From Enterococcus avium ATCC 14025 (GTDB lineage: Bacteria; Bacillota; Bacilli; Lactobacillales; Enterococcaceae): a stretch of DNA of 64,000 nucleotides. The DNA lies in contig NZ_KE136364.1 of the NCBI RefSeq assembly GCF_000406965.1, positions 426,678 through 490,677 on the forward strand, read 5' to 3'. Numbering within the stretch: the first letter of the stretch is position 1; each line of letters starts with the position of its first letter. Positions 35,600 to 45,127 of this stretch are shown piece after piece. The translations under genes were made by a program, and so were the position numbers. The notes under the pieces are model-generated. The model did no database searches and was not told the DNA's origin. It saw nothing but the letters and a program-made list of their open reading frames with translations.

Positions 35600-35626
35600 C
35601 TAATGAAATCCTATTGGGCTTTTTCG
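35600..35626 (+). terminator. Weak terminator-like hairpin before orf21
   Basis: Stem GCCTAAT / ATTGGGC with one U-G pair, followed by TTTTTC. Confidence 0.55.
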
Positions 35627-35648
35627 ATTGGAGGTGGAAACCATCAAA

Positions 35649-36614
35649 ATGTACAAAGGACATCGCATACGCGCAGGAGATCAGCACTTGGTTTATCACT
35701 TTGTTCTTGGCTGGCTACTCGCTCTGTTCATCGGTTGGATGAGCGTCTTTTATTTTCAAGAGTTTAGACAATTTGATATTTCTAAGCTATCACTTTCTAC
35801 TATTGAAATCGTTTGGTCTATAAAAGATTTAGTATGTCTGCTTGGAAGTCTCGCTTTTTCAGGAGCTATGATATTGCTTTATATTCACTTTTTTCCTGAT
35901 CATTGGCGAAGCTTGTGGCATCGACAAAAGCTAGCTCGGATGATTCTAGAGAACCATTGGTATGAAGTGAAACAAACTCAAAGTGAAGGCTTTTTCAAAG
36001 ATTTGAATAGTAGCCGAACCAGAGAGACTATCAGTTACTTCCCCAAAATCTATTATCGAATGAAAGATGGATTACTGTCTATTCGCGTTCAAATTTCACT
36101 TGGGAAATACCAAGATCAGCTTTTAAAATTGGAAAAGAAGTTAGAAAGCGGACTGTATTGTGAGTTAGTAGAAAAGGAACTCAAAGACTCCTATGTGGAG
36201 TATACTTTACTGTATGATATGATCGCCAATCGAATTGGGATAGACGAAGTAGTGGCAGAAAATGGGACTCTGCGATTGATGAAAAATCAAGTATGGGCTT
36301 ATGATTCTTTACCCCATATGTTAATCGCTGGTGGCACAGGTGGAGGGAAGACCTATTTCCTCCTCACCATTATCGAAGCACTATTGAAGTCAGATGCAGA
36401 ATTGTTTATCCTCGATCCCAAAAATGCAGATTTAGCTGATTTAGGTACGGTGATGCCTCATGTTTATTCACAAAAGGAAGAAATTTCTGCTTGTGTGGAA
36501 GATTTCTATGAACGTATGATGGCTCGTAGCAAGGCAATGAAAGAAATGTCTAACTACAAAACAGGAGAGAATTATGCCTATCTTGGACTTCCACCCAACT
36601 TTTTAATCTTTGAT
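35649..36614 (+). pseudogene. 5' part of FtsK-like coupling ATPase (Tn916 Orf21), split by intron
   Basis: Orf21 is the coupling protein that feeds the relaxosome to the mating channel. Present here are the two N-terminal membrane helices (about residues 15-40 and 60-85), the AKMILENHWY-like cytosolic entry, Walker A GGTGGGKT and the segment ending NFLIFD. The family continues with E-Y-V-A at Walker B. The frame stops because a group II intron begins exactly after the GAT codon at 36614. About 322 of roughly 460 codons remain. The 3' exon is not found behind the intron (orf14 is), so splicing cannot restore the gene. ATG 35649 is chosen over TTG 35628 because the latter lies in the GGAGGTGG ribosome site. 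Confidence 0.92.
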
Positions 36615-37231
36615 GTGCGCCCATAAGGGCTTGTAAAATTGCGTACTGACAATACGCTAGGTAATTAGATACTACTATGTTTTAAACCTATCAACAGCCA
36701 ACTTATCTGGAATGGAAACTGAACAGGGAGTGTAGCATGTTGGAAAAGCCTAAAATTGGAGAGTTGCAACTTCAAGACTGTATTGGCAAGTTGAAAGGAT
36801 AGGAACAAGGATAAAAGCTGGATTGCTTGAATGGTAGTCTACACTAGGTTAATAAGACTCTTGACGGAACTGCAACTACAAACGTCATGTGTATTTGGAT
36901 AATTGTGATATCGTCGAAGTCACAATTATAGTATCTCTGAATACAGGAGCTTCCATATAGAAGTAAGTAGATGAACGCCATATCCGATATCTTATCAAGT
37001 CATTTTACAAGTGCTAAATGGGGATTACCTAAGTCAGAATGCTGAAAAACAGCTATGTGCAATCCTGTGTAACAGGGATAAATTTCAAGAGTGACATCAA
37101 GAAAAATGGCACTGAATATCTGATATGGTAACGGAGATTTCGTAGTAGTCTGAGCTGGGGAAAGCCTAGTACATGGCGAAGGAAATCAACTTGTTTTACG
37201 TTTAATAATTTTAGGAAGGAGCGCGAGGCTT

Positions 37232-40200
37232 ATGAGAAATCCAGAAATAATATTAAACAATCTAATTGCAAACTCCAAAAAATCGGAGTATAGATTCCAA
37301 CGGTTGTACCGTAACTTATTTAATGAGGAATTCTTCCTTATTGCTTATGGAAAACTAGCTCCAAACAGCGGAAATCTCACTGAAGGAATATCAAAAGAAA
37401 CGATTGATGGATTTAAGCTAGAGAAAATTACGAAGTTAATTGAAGATTTAAAAAATGAACGTTATCAACCCAAACCAGTTAAAAGAATCTATATCCCAAA
37501 AAAGAATGGGAAGCAAAGACCGTTGGGAATTCCAACTTTTGAGGATAAATTGGTACAAGAAGTTGTCCGAATGCTATTAGAAGCTATATATGAGGGAAAA
37601 TTTTCCAACCAATCCCATGGATTCAGACCAAACAGAAGTTGTCATACAGCATTAAAGCAAATACAGCATAATTTCATTGGAAGCAAATGGTTCATTGAAG
37701 GCGATATCTGCTCTTTCTTTGATACAATTGACCATCATATCATGATTCAAGTATTGAGAAAGCAAATTGATGACGAAAGATTTATTCGCTTAATTTGGAA
37801 ATTTTTAAGAGCAGGCTATCTGGAAGAATGGAAATTTCACAAAACTTATAGTGGAATGCCGCAAGGCGGAATTATTTCCCCTATTCTTTCCAATATTTAT
37901 CTCAATGAACTTGATAGCTACATGAATAAGTACCGGTCAGAATTCAATAGTGGAAAGCGTCGAAAACGAAATCCTGAATATGAGCATCTTAAAGCTAAAA
38001 TGGATTATCTTCAACAAAAAATCAATAAACTGGAAATGAATTCAAACCAACGACATGAGCTGATTTTACAATTCAAAGCATTAAAGAAACAACGTTCAAC
38101 CTTACCTTCGGTAAACTTCTTTGACCCAGAATTTAAGCGTTTGTCTTATACAAGATACGCAGACGATTGTGCGCCATGAAAGTGTGCGTGAATAGATAAA
38201 CTATTCAAAGCAGCTATGCTGTATAGATGATGGCAGACGGCCTGCCGAAACCGCCATACAGGTGGAGGTTTCAAACCACCTTAAGGTGCTGTAGTCAAAA
38301 GCTATGGTATTGAGCGTTAAGGAAAAGGCAACCAAGAGTTGTCAGGTGTGTGTTATGGAGATGAGTGACCATACGAACCACCCACAGAAGTGTCGAAAGC
38401 GTATAAATTCCGTCAAAACTGGGTATAGTCGTTGACCTAGGATGAGCTTGGAGGAAACCTGTTTACTGATCAGGCGGCGGGCGGCATAAAGGTGGCATGA
38501 ACATAACATAGGCGTCTATATGGAACGTGGGAACCCACGGGCTGATGTCAAGGGAGTATTTCAAGCGGAAGCCCCGCAAGAAAAGAGTACCGATGCAGTC
38601 ATGGGGGCAGATTGGGTTGTAGTAGTGAAGAAGCTCTTGTAACGAGAGTGGAGCGAAGAACCTGAGTTATCCAGTTTCAAGGATAAGTCAACTTTAAGGA
38701 GGAGGAACTTATGCAAGAAACAAAGTCATACAATATTTCAAAACAAGCAGTTTACCAAGCATTTCTAAAAGTAAAAGCCAATAAAGGAACTTTTGGAGTA
38801 GATGAAGAATCAATTGAGGCTTATGAATATAAGCTGAAAGATAATCTATACAAACTGTGGAATCGATTATCATCGGGAAGTTATTTCCCAAAACCGGTAA
38901 AGGCAGTATCCATTCCTAAAAAGAGTGGTGGGCTGAGAGTACTTGGGATTCCAACAGTTGAAGATAGGATTGCACAGATGGTAGCGAAGATGTATTTTGA
39001 ACCTGTAGTAGAACGATTGTTTTATGAGGATTCTTATGGCTATCGGCCGAATAAGTCGGCAATCCAGGCAATAGAGAAAACAAGAGTTAGATGCTGGAAA
39101 AGAGATTGGGTACTGGAATTTGATATTAAAGGACTATTTGACAATATCAGACATGACTATCTAATTGAAATGGTAAAAAGGTACACTCAAGAGAAGTGGA
39201 TTATCCTATATGTGGAAAGATGGTTAAAAGCACCTTTCCAGAGGGAAGATGGTTCGACTGTTTCGAGAAAAGCCGGGACACCGCAAGGTGGTGTAATCAG
39301 TCCAGTTCTAGCGAACTTGTTTCTTCATTATACGTTTGATGACTTCATGGAAAAAGAATTTCCTAATATACAGTGGGCTAGATATGCCGATGATGGTATT
39401 ACTCATTGTGTATCCCTAAAGCAAGCGAAATATCTGAAGAAAAGATTGGAAGAACGGTTTAGAATCTTTGGTTTGGAGTTACATCCTGATAAGACAAAGA
39501 TTGTTTACTGCAGAGATAGTGATAGGATGGGGAACTATCCGATAACGACATTCGATTTCCTGGGCTTTACGTTTAGACCTAGAGGCGCCAAGAATAAATA
39601 TGGAAAATGCTTCACAAATTTTCTTCCGGCTGTATCAGATAAAGCGAAAAAGGCGATTCGCAAAGAGGTAAGGAATTGGCGATTACAATTAAAAGCGGAC
39701 AAAAAGCTAGAGGATTTAGCGAATATGTTCAATAGTAAAATTCAAGGATGGATGAACTATTACATGAAATTCTATAAATCAGAAATGTACAGTCTACTGC
39801 GCTACATCAACCAATGTCTCGTGAAGTGGGTTCGTCGTAAATATAAAAAGCGACAAGCACGAAGAAAAGCGGAACATTGGTTAGGGGAAATCGCCAAGCG
39901 AGAAAGAAATTTATTCGCGCATTGGAAAATTGGAATATTACCATCGGCTGGATAATGGGAGCCGGATGAGCTGAGAGGTTCACGTCCGGTTCTGAGAGGG
40001 CCTAAGGGGGAGGTTCCCTTGGGCTACTTACTTCAAAATCATGTGCAAAGATTATCATACTGCCCAGAAAATTTTCCTCGCAACAAAACAATGGTTAAAA
40101 GTACGACTTGATTTAGACATAAGTCCTGAAAAGTCAAAAGTAACTAATCTGAGAAAAAATTATTCTGACTTTCTAGGATTCAAGTTGAAAGTGAAAAAAG

Positions 40201-41000
40201 GAAAAGCAAACGGATATACCAATCGAAGCCGAATGTGTGATAAGGCAAAGATTAATGCGGTAGATAAACTAAAGAACAATATCAAAACAATCGCCGCTAA
40301 TCCAACTGTAGATAATGTCAATAAGTACAACTCTGTTGTTCTAGGTTTGCATAACTATTATAAAATTGCGACTCTGGTCAACTTAGATTTTGTAGATATT
40401 GCTTTCACAGTAAATAAAAGTCTTGATTGTCGAACCAAAAATATTCGCAATAAGCACGGAACGCTAACCAGTACCTATCAAAAATTCTATAAACAATATA
40501 ACTGGAAGAAACGATTCATAGCGAACATGATTTTATTTCCAATAGCCGGGATAAAATTTACAATGCCAAGAATCTTTCCGAAGGACTGGAATCGATATAC
40601 GCCTGAAGGTAGGCTGTTTATTCATCAAAGATTAAAGATGGATATGCATACCGTTTATTACCTGCTGGAAAATTCCAATCCGAATAAGTCTGTAGAATTT
40701 AACGATAATCGAATCTCTCTGTTCATAGCCCAACAAGGAAAATGTCATGTTAGTGGTGAAAATTTATCAAAAGATAATATGGAAGTTCATCACATTAAGC
40801 CGTTATCACTTGGTGGGAATGATAACTATAAGAATCTTGTGATTGTTACAAAAGAAACACACAAATTGATTCATGCGACTAAAAGAGAAACGATAGTTCA
40901 TTATTTACCTTTGGTATTAAAAAAGGAAAGATCATTGGAAAAGCTGAATAAATTACGTGCTTTAGCTGGGAATAGTGAAATAGAAATGAATTACTGTTGA
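37232..41000 (+). CDS. Outer-intron reverse transcriptase/maturase/HNH endonuclease, interrupted at YADD
   Basis: The multifunctional intron-encoded protein. Exon 1 is 37232-38168 and exon 2 is 40033-41000; joined they give a continuous 634-residue protein (RYADD-FKIMCKDYHTA across the junction). RT blocks include IPKKNGKQRPLGIPT, FEDKLVQEVVR, SHGFRPNRSCHTAL, SGMPQGGIISPILSNIYLN and the split YADD. The maturase region contains NKYNSVVLGLHNYYKIA. The C-terminal HNH domain has GKCHVSGENL, EVHHIKPLSLGG and NLVIVTKETHKLIH. It is functional only if the inner intron splices. Unspliced, it stops 11 bases into the inner intron. Confidence 0.9.
38169..40032 (+). mobile_element. Inner group II intron inserted in the YADD codons of the outer RT
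   Basis: An 1864-bp intron. The 5' end is GTGCGCC after GCAGACGATT (codons Ala-Asp-Asp and the first base of Phe). Its own RT lies at 38711-39955. Domain V, 39959-39992, is a 34-nt GAGCCGG...CCGGTTC hairpin with a GAGA-type loop. Domain VI follows to the end at about 40032; the final T could belong to either exon, so the edge is uncertain by one base. Removal restores the outer frame exactly, which confirms the borders. Confidence 0.92.
38711..39955 (+). CDS. ltrA: Inner-intron reverse transcriptase/maturase (LtrA-like)
   Basis: A 414-residue intron-encoded protein that promotes splicing (maturase) and retrohoming (reverse transcription). RT motifs are IPKKSGGLRVLGIPTVEDRI, EDSYGYRPNKSAIQAI, EFDIKGLFDNI, AGTPQGGVISPVLANLFLHY and the intact catalytic RYADDG. 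The X/maturase domain includes FNSKIQGWMNYYMKFY. No HNH or En domain follows, typical of short bacterial introns (class C/D-like), in contrast to the outer protein. AGGAGGAGG precedes the ATG. The frame is complete and ends three bases before domain V, so the intron looks competent. Confidence 0.95.
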   Translation: MQETKSYNISKQAVYQAFLKVKANKGTFGVDEESIEAYEYKLKDNLYKLWNRLSSGSYFPKPVKAVSIPKKSGGLRVLGIPTVEDRIAQMVAKMYFEPVVERLFYEDSYGYRPNKSAIQAIEKTRVRCWKRDWVLEFDIKGLFDNIRHDYLIEMVKRYTQEKWIILYVERWLKAPFQREDGSTVSRKAGTPQGGVISPVLANLFLHYTFDDFMEKEFPNIQWARYADDGITHCVSLKQAKYLKKRLEERFRIFGLELHPDKTKIVYCRDSDRMGNYPITTFDFLGFTFRPRGAKNKYGKCFTNFLPAVSDKAKKAIRKEVRNWRLQLKADKKLEDLANMFNSKIQGWMNYYMKFYKSEMYSLLRYINQCLVKWVRRKYKKRQARRKAEHWLGEIAKRERNLFAHWKIGILPSAG

Positions 41001-41087
41001 TGGAACGCCGTGTGAGGGGAAACTCTCATGCACGGTGTGAAGCGGGGGAAAAGATGGAGATAACCTCAAAGTCTTACCTATCGCTAT

Positions 41088-41158
41088 CGGTGGGCTGGAC
41101 AAATCTAACTGAAAGCTATTGGCAACAGCATCTTATCGGAGCTGGCCGATACAAATAA
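41088..41158 (+). pseudogene. Last 23 codons of an Orf14-like NlpC/P60 hydrolase
   Basis: In the frame starting at 41090 the exon reads VGWTNLTESYWQQHLIGAG then RYK and a stop. It matches the Tn916 Orf14 C-terminus (PIGYADLTSPYWQQHLVGAG, from memory). Orf14 is the cell-wall hydrolase of the transfer apparatus. The exon begins with CG, completing a codon whose first base was in the lost 5' exon, so it is out of phase with the orf21 exon upstream (which ends on a codon boundary). Confidence 0.88.
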
Positions 41159-41170
41159 AAGAAAAGAGGA

Positions 41171-42088
41171 ATGAAGATGAAGATAAAAATTGAACGGAAT
41201 CAGAAGGAAAAGATACAAAAAAAGAAAAAAGAACGATTAGTTTCAGTGGGCAAGCATCGAAAAATGGTGCTTGCTCTTTGGCTTTTACTGTCTTGCAGTC
41301 TTGCTTTTGGAATCTACAAAAATTTCACCGCCATTGATCAGCACACGACCCATGAGAAAGTGATTGTAAAAGAGAAGGTAGTGAATACTTCTGGCATTGA
41401 AAATTTTACGAAGGATTTTGCGAAAGAATACTTTTCGTGGAAGAATAACAAGGCGGTAATTGAAAAGAGAATGAGTAATCTCGAACAGTATCTTACAGAA
41501 GAAGGAATCGCTTTGAGCCAAGACATGGTTCGAGCGGATACTCCCACTAGTTCCGAAGTTCAATCAATAAAAATTTTAGATGTAGAAAAACATTCAGAAG
41601 GATTTGTCGTTTCATTTTTAGTGGATCAAAAGATTACGGAAGGGAAAAAGACACAACCAATTTCTTCTGCATACCGAGTGTCGATCTTTGAAGATGAAAA
41701 CAGGAACCATATAGTGACGAGTTTGCCTACTATGATCGCAAAACCTGATAAGGCAAAATATGAGGTAAAACAAGTAGAAAGTGATTCGGAAATTGATGCC
41801 AAGACAACGGAAGAAATCACTGAGTTTCTTGAGACGTTTTTCAAACTTTATCCAACTGCTTCAGAAAAGGAATTAGAATATTATGTTGAAAATGAAGCGA
41901 TGCGACCAATCAATAAAAATCTAAAATTTGTAGAATTAGAGAACCTAGTTTTTGAGAAAACAGATAAAAATATACAAGTGGTAGTTGATGTGAAATATCT
42001 TGATAATTTGTCAAAAATAACAAGTATATTTGAGTACAGTTTGAGATTACGAGAAAATGGAAATTGGACAATTATTGATTCTGAATAG
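41171..42088 (+). CDS. tcpC: Conjugal transfer protein TcpC/Orf13-like
   Basis: A 305-residue TcpC-family protein (VirB8-like fold), a bitopic component of the Gram-positive mating channel. It has a strongly basic cytosolic N-terminus (about 1-40), one membrane helix (about 38-58; ALWLLLSCSLAFGI) and two extracellular NTF2-like domains. Tn916 Orf13 has the same order and size. AAAAGAGGAATG precedes the start. It lies 12 bp behind the orf14 remnant, the Tn916 spacing, and is intact although most of its partners are lost. Confidence 0.9.
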   Translation: MKMKIKIERNQKEKIQKKKKERLVSVGKHRKMVLALWLLLSCSLAFGIYKNFTAIDQHTTHEKVIVKEKVVNTSGIENFTKDFAKEYFSWKNNKAVIEKRMSNLEQYLTEEGIALSQDMVRADTPTSSEVQSIKILDVEKHSEGFVVSFLVDQKITEGKKTQPISSAYRVSIFEDENRNHIVTSLPTMIAKPDKAKYEVKQVESDSEIDAKTTEEITEFLETFFKLYPTASEKELEYYVENEAMRPINKNLKFVELENLVFEKTDKNIQVVVDVKYLDNLSKITSIFEYSLRLRENGNWTIIDSE

Positions 42089-42120
42089 TGATTTTTTATG
42101 AACAATTCACAATCAGATGA

Positions 42121-42166
42121 GAAAATATCCCGGGACATAACTTGATGACCCGGGATATTTTTCTTT
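42121..42166. terminator. Bidirectional terminator between tcpC and yibF
   Basis: Stem AAATATCCCGGG / CCCGGGATATTT with a 14-nt loop and T-rich exits on both strands. Confidence 0.92.
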
Positions 42167-42236
42167 TAGTAGTAAAAAGTGAATGTTGTAATAGGAAGGT
42201 ACAAGACTGGGTCTTAATTGATTAATAAAGCATAAT

Positions 42237-43013
42237 TCATTTTTTAGTGCGCATAAAGTAATAGCCTGAAAAACATGCAGTTAGTGGAAGAGTAATCACC
42301 GTTGAAGCACCAGCTAAGAGACTGATAGTCAATTCAGTAATGAAAACTTTAGAATTTATAACAGTGGATAGAGGATAATTAAGATCGTAGAACCAAAAAA
42401 ATAGTGCCAGATTATTCGCGATGAAAGCAAAAAACAATGTGTGAATACTAGAACTTAATAGTTCTGTAGCTACTTTCATCCCTGAAGCAATCAATTTATG
42501 ACGATTCTCGAATTTGATTTGGTTATGAAGCTCATACATGCTGCTTGTGATGGCAATGCTTGCATCGATGATAGCACCAGACATGGAAAAAATAACTACA
42601 GCAGAGACTATTTCTTCAAAGGGCATCTTGGCTGTTAAATTTAATACAGAAATTTCTTCAATTTCCTCTGAACTAAATCCAGCGATATTTAGATTTTTAG
42701 TAATTGTAGGAATTATCAAGATTATTAAAGTAAAAGTAATTATCACGCAAAGAAATGCTGATTTTGTTTTTGTGGTGTAACCATTCACAAAAAATAAAAT
42801 AACGCCAGATAAGGTGAATAGTGAAATCAAAAGAGATGGAGTTAAGGGTACCCCGAATCTAAGAGAAAGCGAAAATCCTAGAAAAATTCCAAAACTCATG
42901 AAAAGACCTATTAACAAATAAAAGGAAGATTTTCCCAAGATAATAAATGACATAATACATAGTATTAGAAATAAAAAAATAAGAACATTCATTATTGAAG
43001 GCCTCCTTTCCAA
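42237..43013 (-). CDS. YibE/F-family membrane protein (YibF-like)
   Basis: A 258-residue protein with about seven membrane helices and the YibE/F-family stretch EIVSAVVIFSMSGAIIDASIAITSSMYE. It overlaps the preceding yibE-like gene by 22 bp, so the two are translated together and probably form one complex. YibE/F function is not established; here the pair is divergent from a Zur-box operon and inside a metal island, which suggests a role in metal handling, by inference. Confidence 0.85.
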   Translation of the reverse strand: MERRPSIMNVLIFLFLILCIMSFIILGKSSFYLLIGLFMSFGIFLGFSLSLRFGVPLTPSLLISLFTLSGVILFFVNGYTTKTKSAFLCVIITFTLIILIIPTITKNLNIAGFSSEEIEEISVLNLTAKMPFEEIVSAVVIFSMSGAIIDASIAITSSMYELHNQIKFENRHKLIASGMKVATELLSSSIHTLFFAFIANNLALFFWFYDLNYPLSTVINSKVFITELTISLLAGASTVITLPLTACFSGYYFMRTKK

Positions 43014-44095
43014 AGAACACAGAGGAGACTAGCTGGCACAGATAATAAGATAACAAATGCTCCACAAAATACACGAAGGATTTCTAAAGAAAGATGCATT
43101 TCTAGAGTTGCTGCCAAGGACCAGCCATTATTAAGATAAAAAATTATCATGGGTAAAGAACCACTGAGGTAGGCAAACATTAATACATTAATCATAGAAG
43201 GAGTAACATCTTTAGCGATACGTCGTCCTGAAGCAACTAACTCCAAGGTAGTAATAGTCGGTTTTTGTCTAATCAATTCTTTTAGAGGAGTTACTAATGT
43301 GACAATCATGTCTACACCCGCCCCGATACCACCAAATATTAGGCTTGAATAGAAGACACCCAAATAAGGGCGTGTTAGAAATTGCATTTCCTCAAATCGA
43401 ATCCCTTTATTTCCCATAAATTTAAGCGCAGTAAAACAAATCAGAAATCCTAAAAGGACAATGATATAAGTTGCTGCTATCAAATCTAATCGAAAAGCGT
43501 GAATACCATAATTAGATAGAAAAGTCACGATAATAGATAAAGCTGCATAAATAATGATGACGAATAGTGTTGGGATGCTAGGATAAACAATTTCAAATCT
43601 AAGAGACAACAAAAGCAAGAGCAGATTGATGCATAACCCTATGAAAGCCCTAAGCCCTGAGGTTTTTCCAACTAACAATAGAATGAGTAGAAAAACTGTA
43701 ACTATTGAAAAAGCTAGCCCATCGCGTTTTTCGCTAATAACAGAGGATAAATCTTCGTTCAACAATACTTGATCCTTAATCCTTAAATGAGTCGTTAAGC
43801 CAGTGACAGATTGATTGTCAATAGTAAGTTTAAGGAATTCTCCATTTTTATTAAGTATTTTCCCTTCGATAACTTTGTATCCGTCTTCTTCTTTGATTTT
43901 TGAAATCTCCATAATAGGATTTTGGTAAAATTTAGCGCTTTTATGTTGAACTTGATAACCTATCATCAAAATCATCGGAAGAAAGATTATGAAAATTAGC
44001 ATCTTTTTCTTCAATATTTCATTCTCCTGTTCTTTTAATTTTTCCGGTTCACTATACACCTTGCTAAATGAGCTTTCAAATGACTGGTTATTCAT
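42992..44095 (-). CDS. YibE/F-family membrane protein (YibE-like)
   Basis: A 367-residue protein: short cytosolic N-terminus, one helix (about 30-50), an extracellular domain of about 85 residues, then seven or so helices with GGIGAGVDMIVTLVTPLKELI, the family's membrane core signature. The larger YibE-type member of the pair. The start ATG at 44095 faces rpsN across 119 bp. The Zur palindrome at 44160 lies between the two start codons and might affect both directions. Confidence 0.85.
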   Translation of the reverse strand: MNNQSFESSFSKVYSEPEKLKEQENEILKKKMLIFIIFLPMILMIGYQVQHKSAKFYQNPIMEISKIKEEDGYKVIEGKILNKNGEFLKLTIDNQSVTGLTTHLRIKDQVLLNEDLSSVISEKRDGLAFSIVTVFLLILLLVGKTSGLRAFIGLCINLLLLLLSLRFEIVYPSIPTLFVIIIYAALSIIVTFLSNYGIHAFRLDLIAATYIIVLLGFLICFTALKFMGNKGIRFEEMQFLTRPYLGVFYSSLIFGGIGAGVDMIVTLVTPLKELIRQKPTITTLELVASGRRIAKDVTPSMINVLMFAYLSGSLPMIIFYLNNGWSLAATLEMHLSLEILRVFCGAFVILLSVPASLLCVLWKGGLQ

Positions 44096-44122
44096 GTGAA
44101 TTATTTTTCATGTTATTTATTG

Positions 44123-44151
44123 TTGACAACAGAAATTTTTACTGATATGGT
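44123..44151 (+). promoter_or_regulatory. Promoter of the zinc-sparing operon
   Basis: -35 TTGACA (44123-44128), 17-bp spacer, -10 TATGGT (44146-44151). The predicted start point falls just before or within the Zur palindrome. Confidence 0.8.
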
Positions 44152-44159
44152 GTCAATGT

Positions 44160-44182
44160 TAAATCGGAACCTTTACGATTTA
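44160..44182. promoter_or_regulatory. Zur box
   Basis: A 23-bp palindrome with outer arms TAAATCG and CGATTTA and inner AA/TT positions. It fits the Firmicutes Zur consensus TAAATCG-TAAT-N-ATTA-CGATTTA except at the central positions. It overlaps the transcription start of an operon of zinc-free ribosomal paralogues and COG0523 genes, the classical Zur regulon. Confidence 0.88.
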
Positions 44183-44214
44183 TATTGAGTAAATCAAAAT
44201 AAGAAGGAGCGCAA

Positions 44215-44490
44215 ATGGATATGGCAAAGAAATCGAAAATAGCTAAGGCGAAGAAACAAATGGCGATGATTGAAAAATATGCAGAAAAACGTCAGGAATT
44301 AAAGGCTGCAGGAGATTATGCAGGCCTTGCTAAATTGCCAAAAGATTCAAACCCAACTCGGCTGAAGCTTCGTGATCAGACGGATGGTCGCCCAAGAGGT
44401 TATATGCGAAAGTTTGGTATGTCTCGTATCAAGTTTAGGGAGCTTGCCCATCAAGGTTTGATTCCTGGAGTAAAAAAAGCGAGTTGGTAA
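44215..44490 (+). CDS. rpsN: Zinc-independent ribosomal protein S14 paralogue
   Basis: A 91-residue S14 of the C-minus type: it ends [27 protein letters not shown]-like (the key part is [19 protein letters not shown]) and lacks the paired Cys-x-x-Cys zinc ribbon of the main S14. Such copies replace the zinc form when zinc is scarce and free its zinc. Start may be 44215 or the second ATG at 44221 (AAGGAG at 5 and 11 bases). First gene behind the Zur box. Confidence 0.95.
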   Translation: MDMAKKSKIAKAKKQMAMIEKYAEKRQELKAAGDYAGLAKLPKDSNPTRLKLRDQTDGRPRGYMRKFGMSRIKFRELAHQGLIPGVKKASW

Positions 44491-44516
44491 TTTTCATCTT
44501 ATGAGGAGGAAGTATC

Positions 44517-44696
44517 ATGGCAGTACCGGCAAGAAAAACATCTAAGGCGAAGAAAAGATTAAGAAGAACTCATCAAGCCATAGTAAAACCAGAGATTTCG
44601 TTTGACGAAACGAATGGGGACTACAGACGCAGCCATCATGTATCTTTGAAGGGTTACTACAAAGGAAAGCAAGTAATTAAGCGAGCTCAAAAATAG
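44517..44696 (+). CDS. rpmF: Zinc-independent ribosomal protein L32 paralogue
   Basis: A 59-residue L32: [19 protein letters not shown] start as in all L32 proteins, but with no cysteine at all, so the zinc ribbon is absent. It is the second zinc-sparing paralogue of the operon. AGGAGGAAG lies 8 bases before the ATG. Identification rests on the unmistakable N-terminus. Confidence 0.93.
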   Translation: MAVPARKTSKAKKRLRRTHQAIVKPEISFDETNGDYRRSHHVSLKGYYKGKQVIKRAQK

Positions 44697-44726
44697 TTTA
44701 TAGATAACTTTTAGGAGGGACTCAAA

Positions 44727-45104
44727 ATGGAAATTCTTTACCCACCTTTAGTTGAACAAGGGTTGAAGTATTATCTTGAAACAACCAAACAAGCACTAGA
44801 TAAAAGTACTTTTTATCGTTCAATGGTTGAAAAAGGAATCATTACCGAAACTGGTTTGCCAACTCAGCATGCAATCGAAAATGGATTAGTCAAAGATTAC
44901 TATGAGGACGAAGGATTGTCATTTGATGAGTTCTTAAAAATCTATCCAGTTTTTGAAGAGTATGACGAAGAGCTATTTCAACGTATCGATGGTTATTGGG
45001 AGATACCCATCGAGATGAAAGAAAATTTAGTTTCGCAGTTGGAATCTGGGGAGTTGCCTTACGAGGATACTCAACAGATTGAAACGTATCTTGAAGATCG
45101 ATAA
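44727..45104 (+). CDS. Acidic protein of unknown function in the Zur operon
   Basis: A 125-residue acidic protein (Asp/Glu-rich; [21 protein letters not shown] is typical of its composition, given here as [19 protein letters not shown]). There is no cysteine and few histidines, no membrane helix and no signal, so it is unlikely to be a metal-site protein. I do not recognise a family. AGGAGGGAC precedes the ATG. It sits between the L32 and L33 paralogues, and may be a ribosome- or translation-linked factor used under zinc starvation; that is inference. Confidence 0.75.
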   Translation: MEILYPPLVEQGLKYYLETTKQALDKSTFYRSMVEKGIITETGLPTQHAIENGLVKDYYEDEGLSFDEFLKIYPVFEEYDEELFQRIDGYWEIPIEMKENLVSQLESGELPYEDTQQIETYLEDR

Positions 45105-45127
45105 CTAGCGAAAGAGGAGGGAAATTT

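Larger units (their letters stand above)
36615..41087 (+). mobile_element. Outer group II intron (twintron), HNH-bearing, Tn5397-like
   Basis: It begins with GTGCGCCC right after the orf21 exon. Domain I to III RNA spans about 36615-37231, the RT-maturase ORF sits in domain IV, and domain V is at about 41004-41038 (stem ACGCCGUG / CACGGUGU, UGAGGG-GAAA-CUCUCA hairpin). Domain VI is closed by AGCG (41041) and CGCT (41082), with a candidate bulged A at 41080 and an AT 3' end at 41087. Net length without the inner intron is about 2.6 kb. Tn5397 is known to carry a group II intron in orf14, and the 3' exon here is orf14. Confidence 0.88.

Noticed and set aside
38709-38891. Antisense ORF over the inner RT start
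   Set aside because: Shadow of the RT gene with no ribosome site; many such antisense frames over real genes were left out for the same reason.
36615-41087. Reading the two halves of the outer RT as two separate degenerate RT genes
   Set aside because: Excision of 38169-40032 joins them in frame through YADD-F, and the inserted segment has its own intron ends and domain V.
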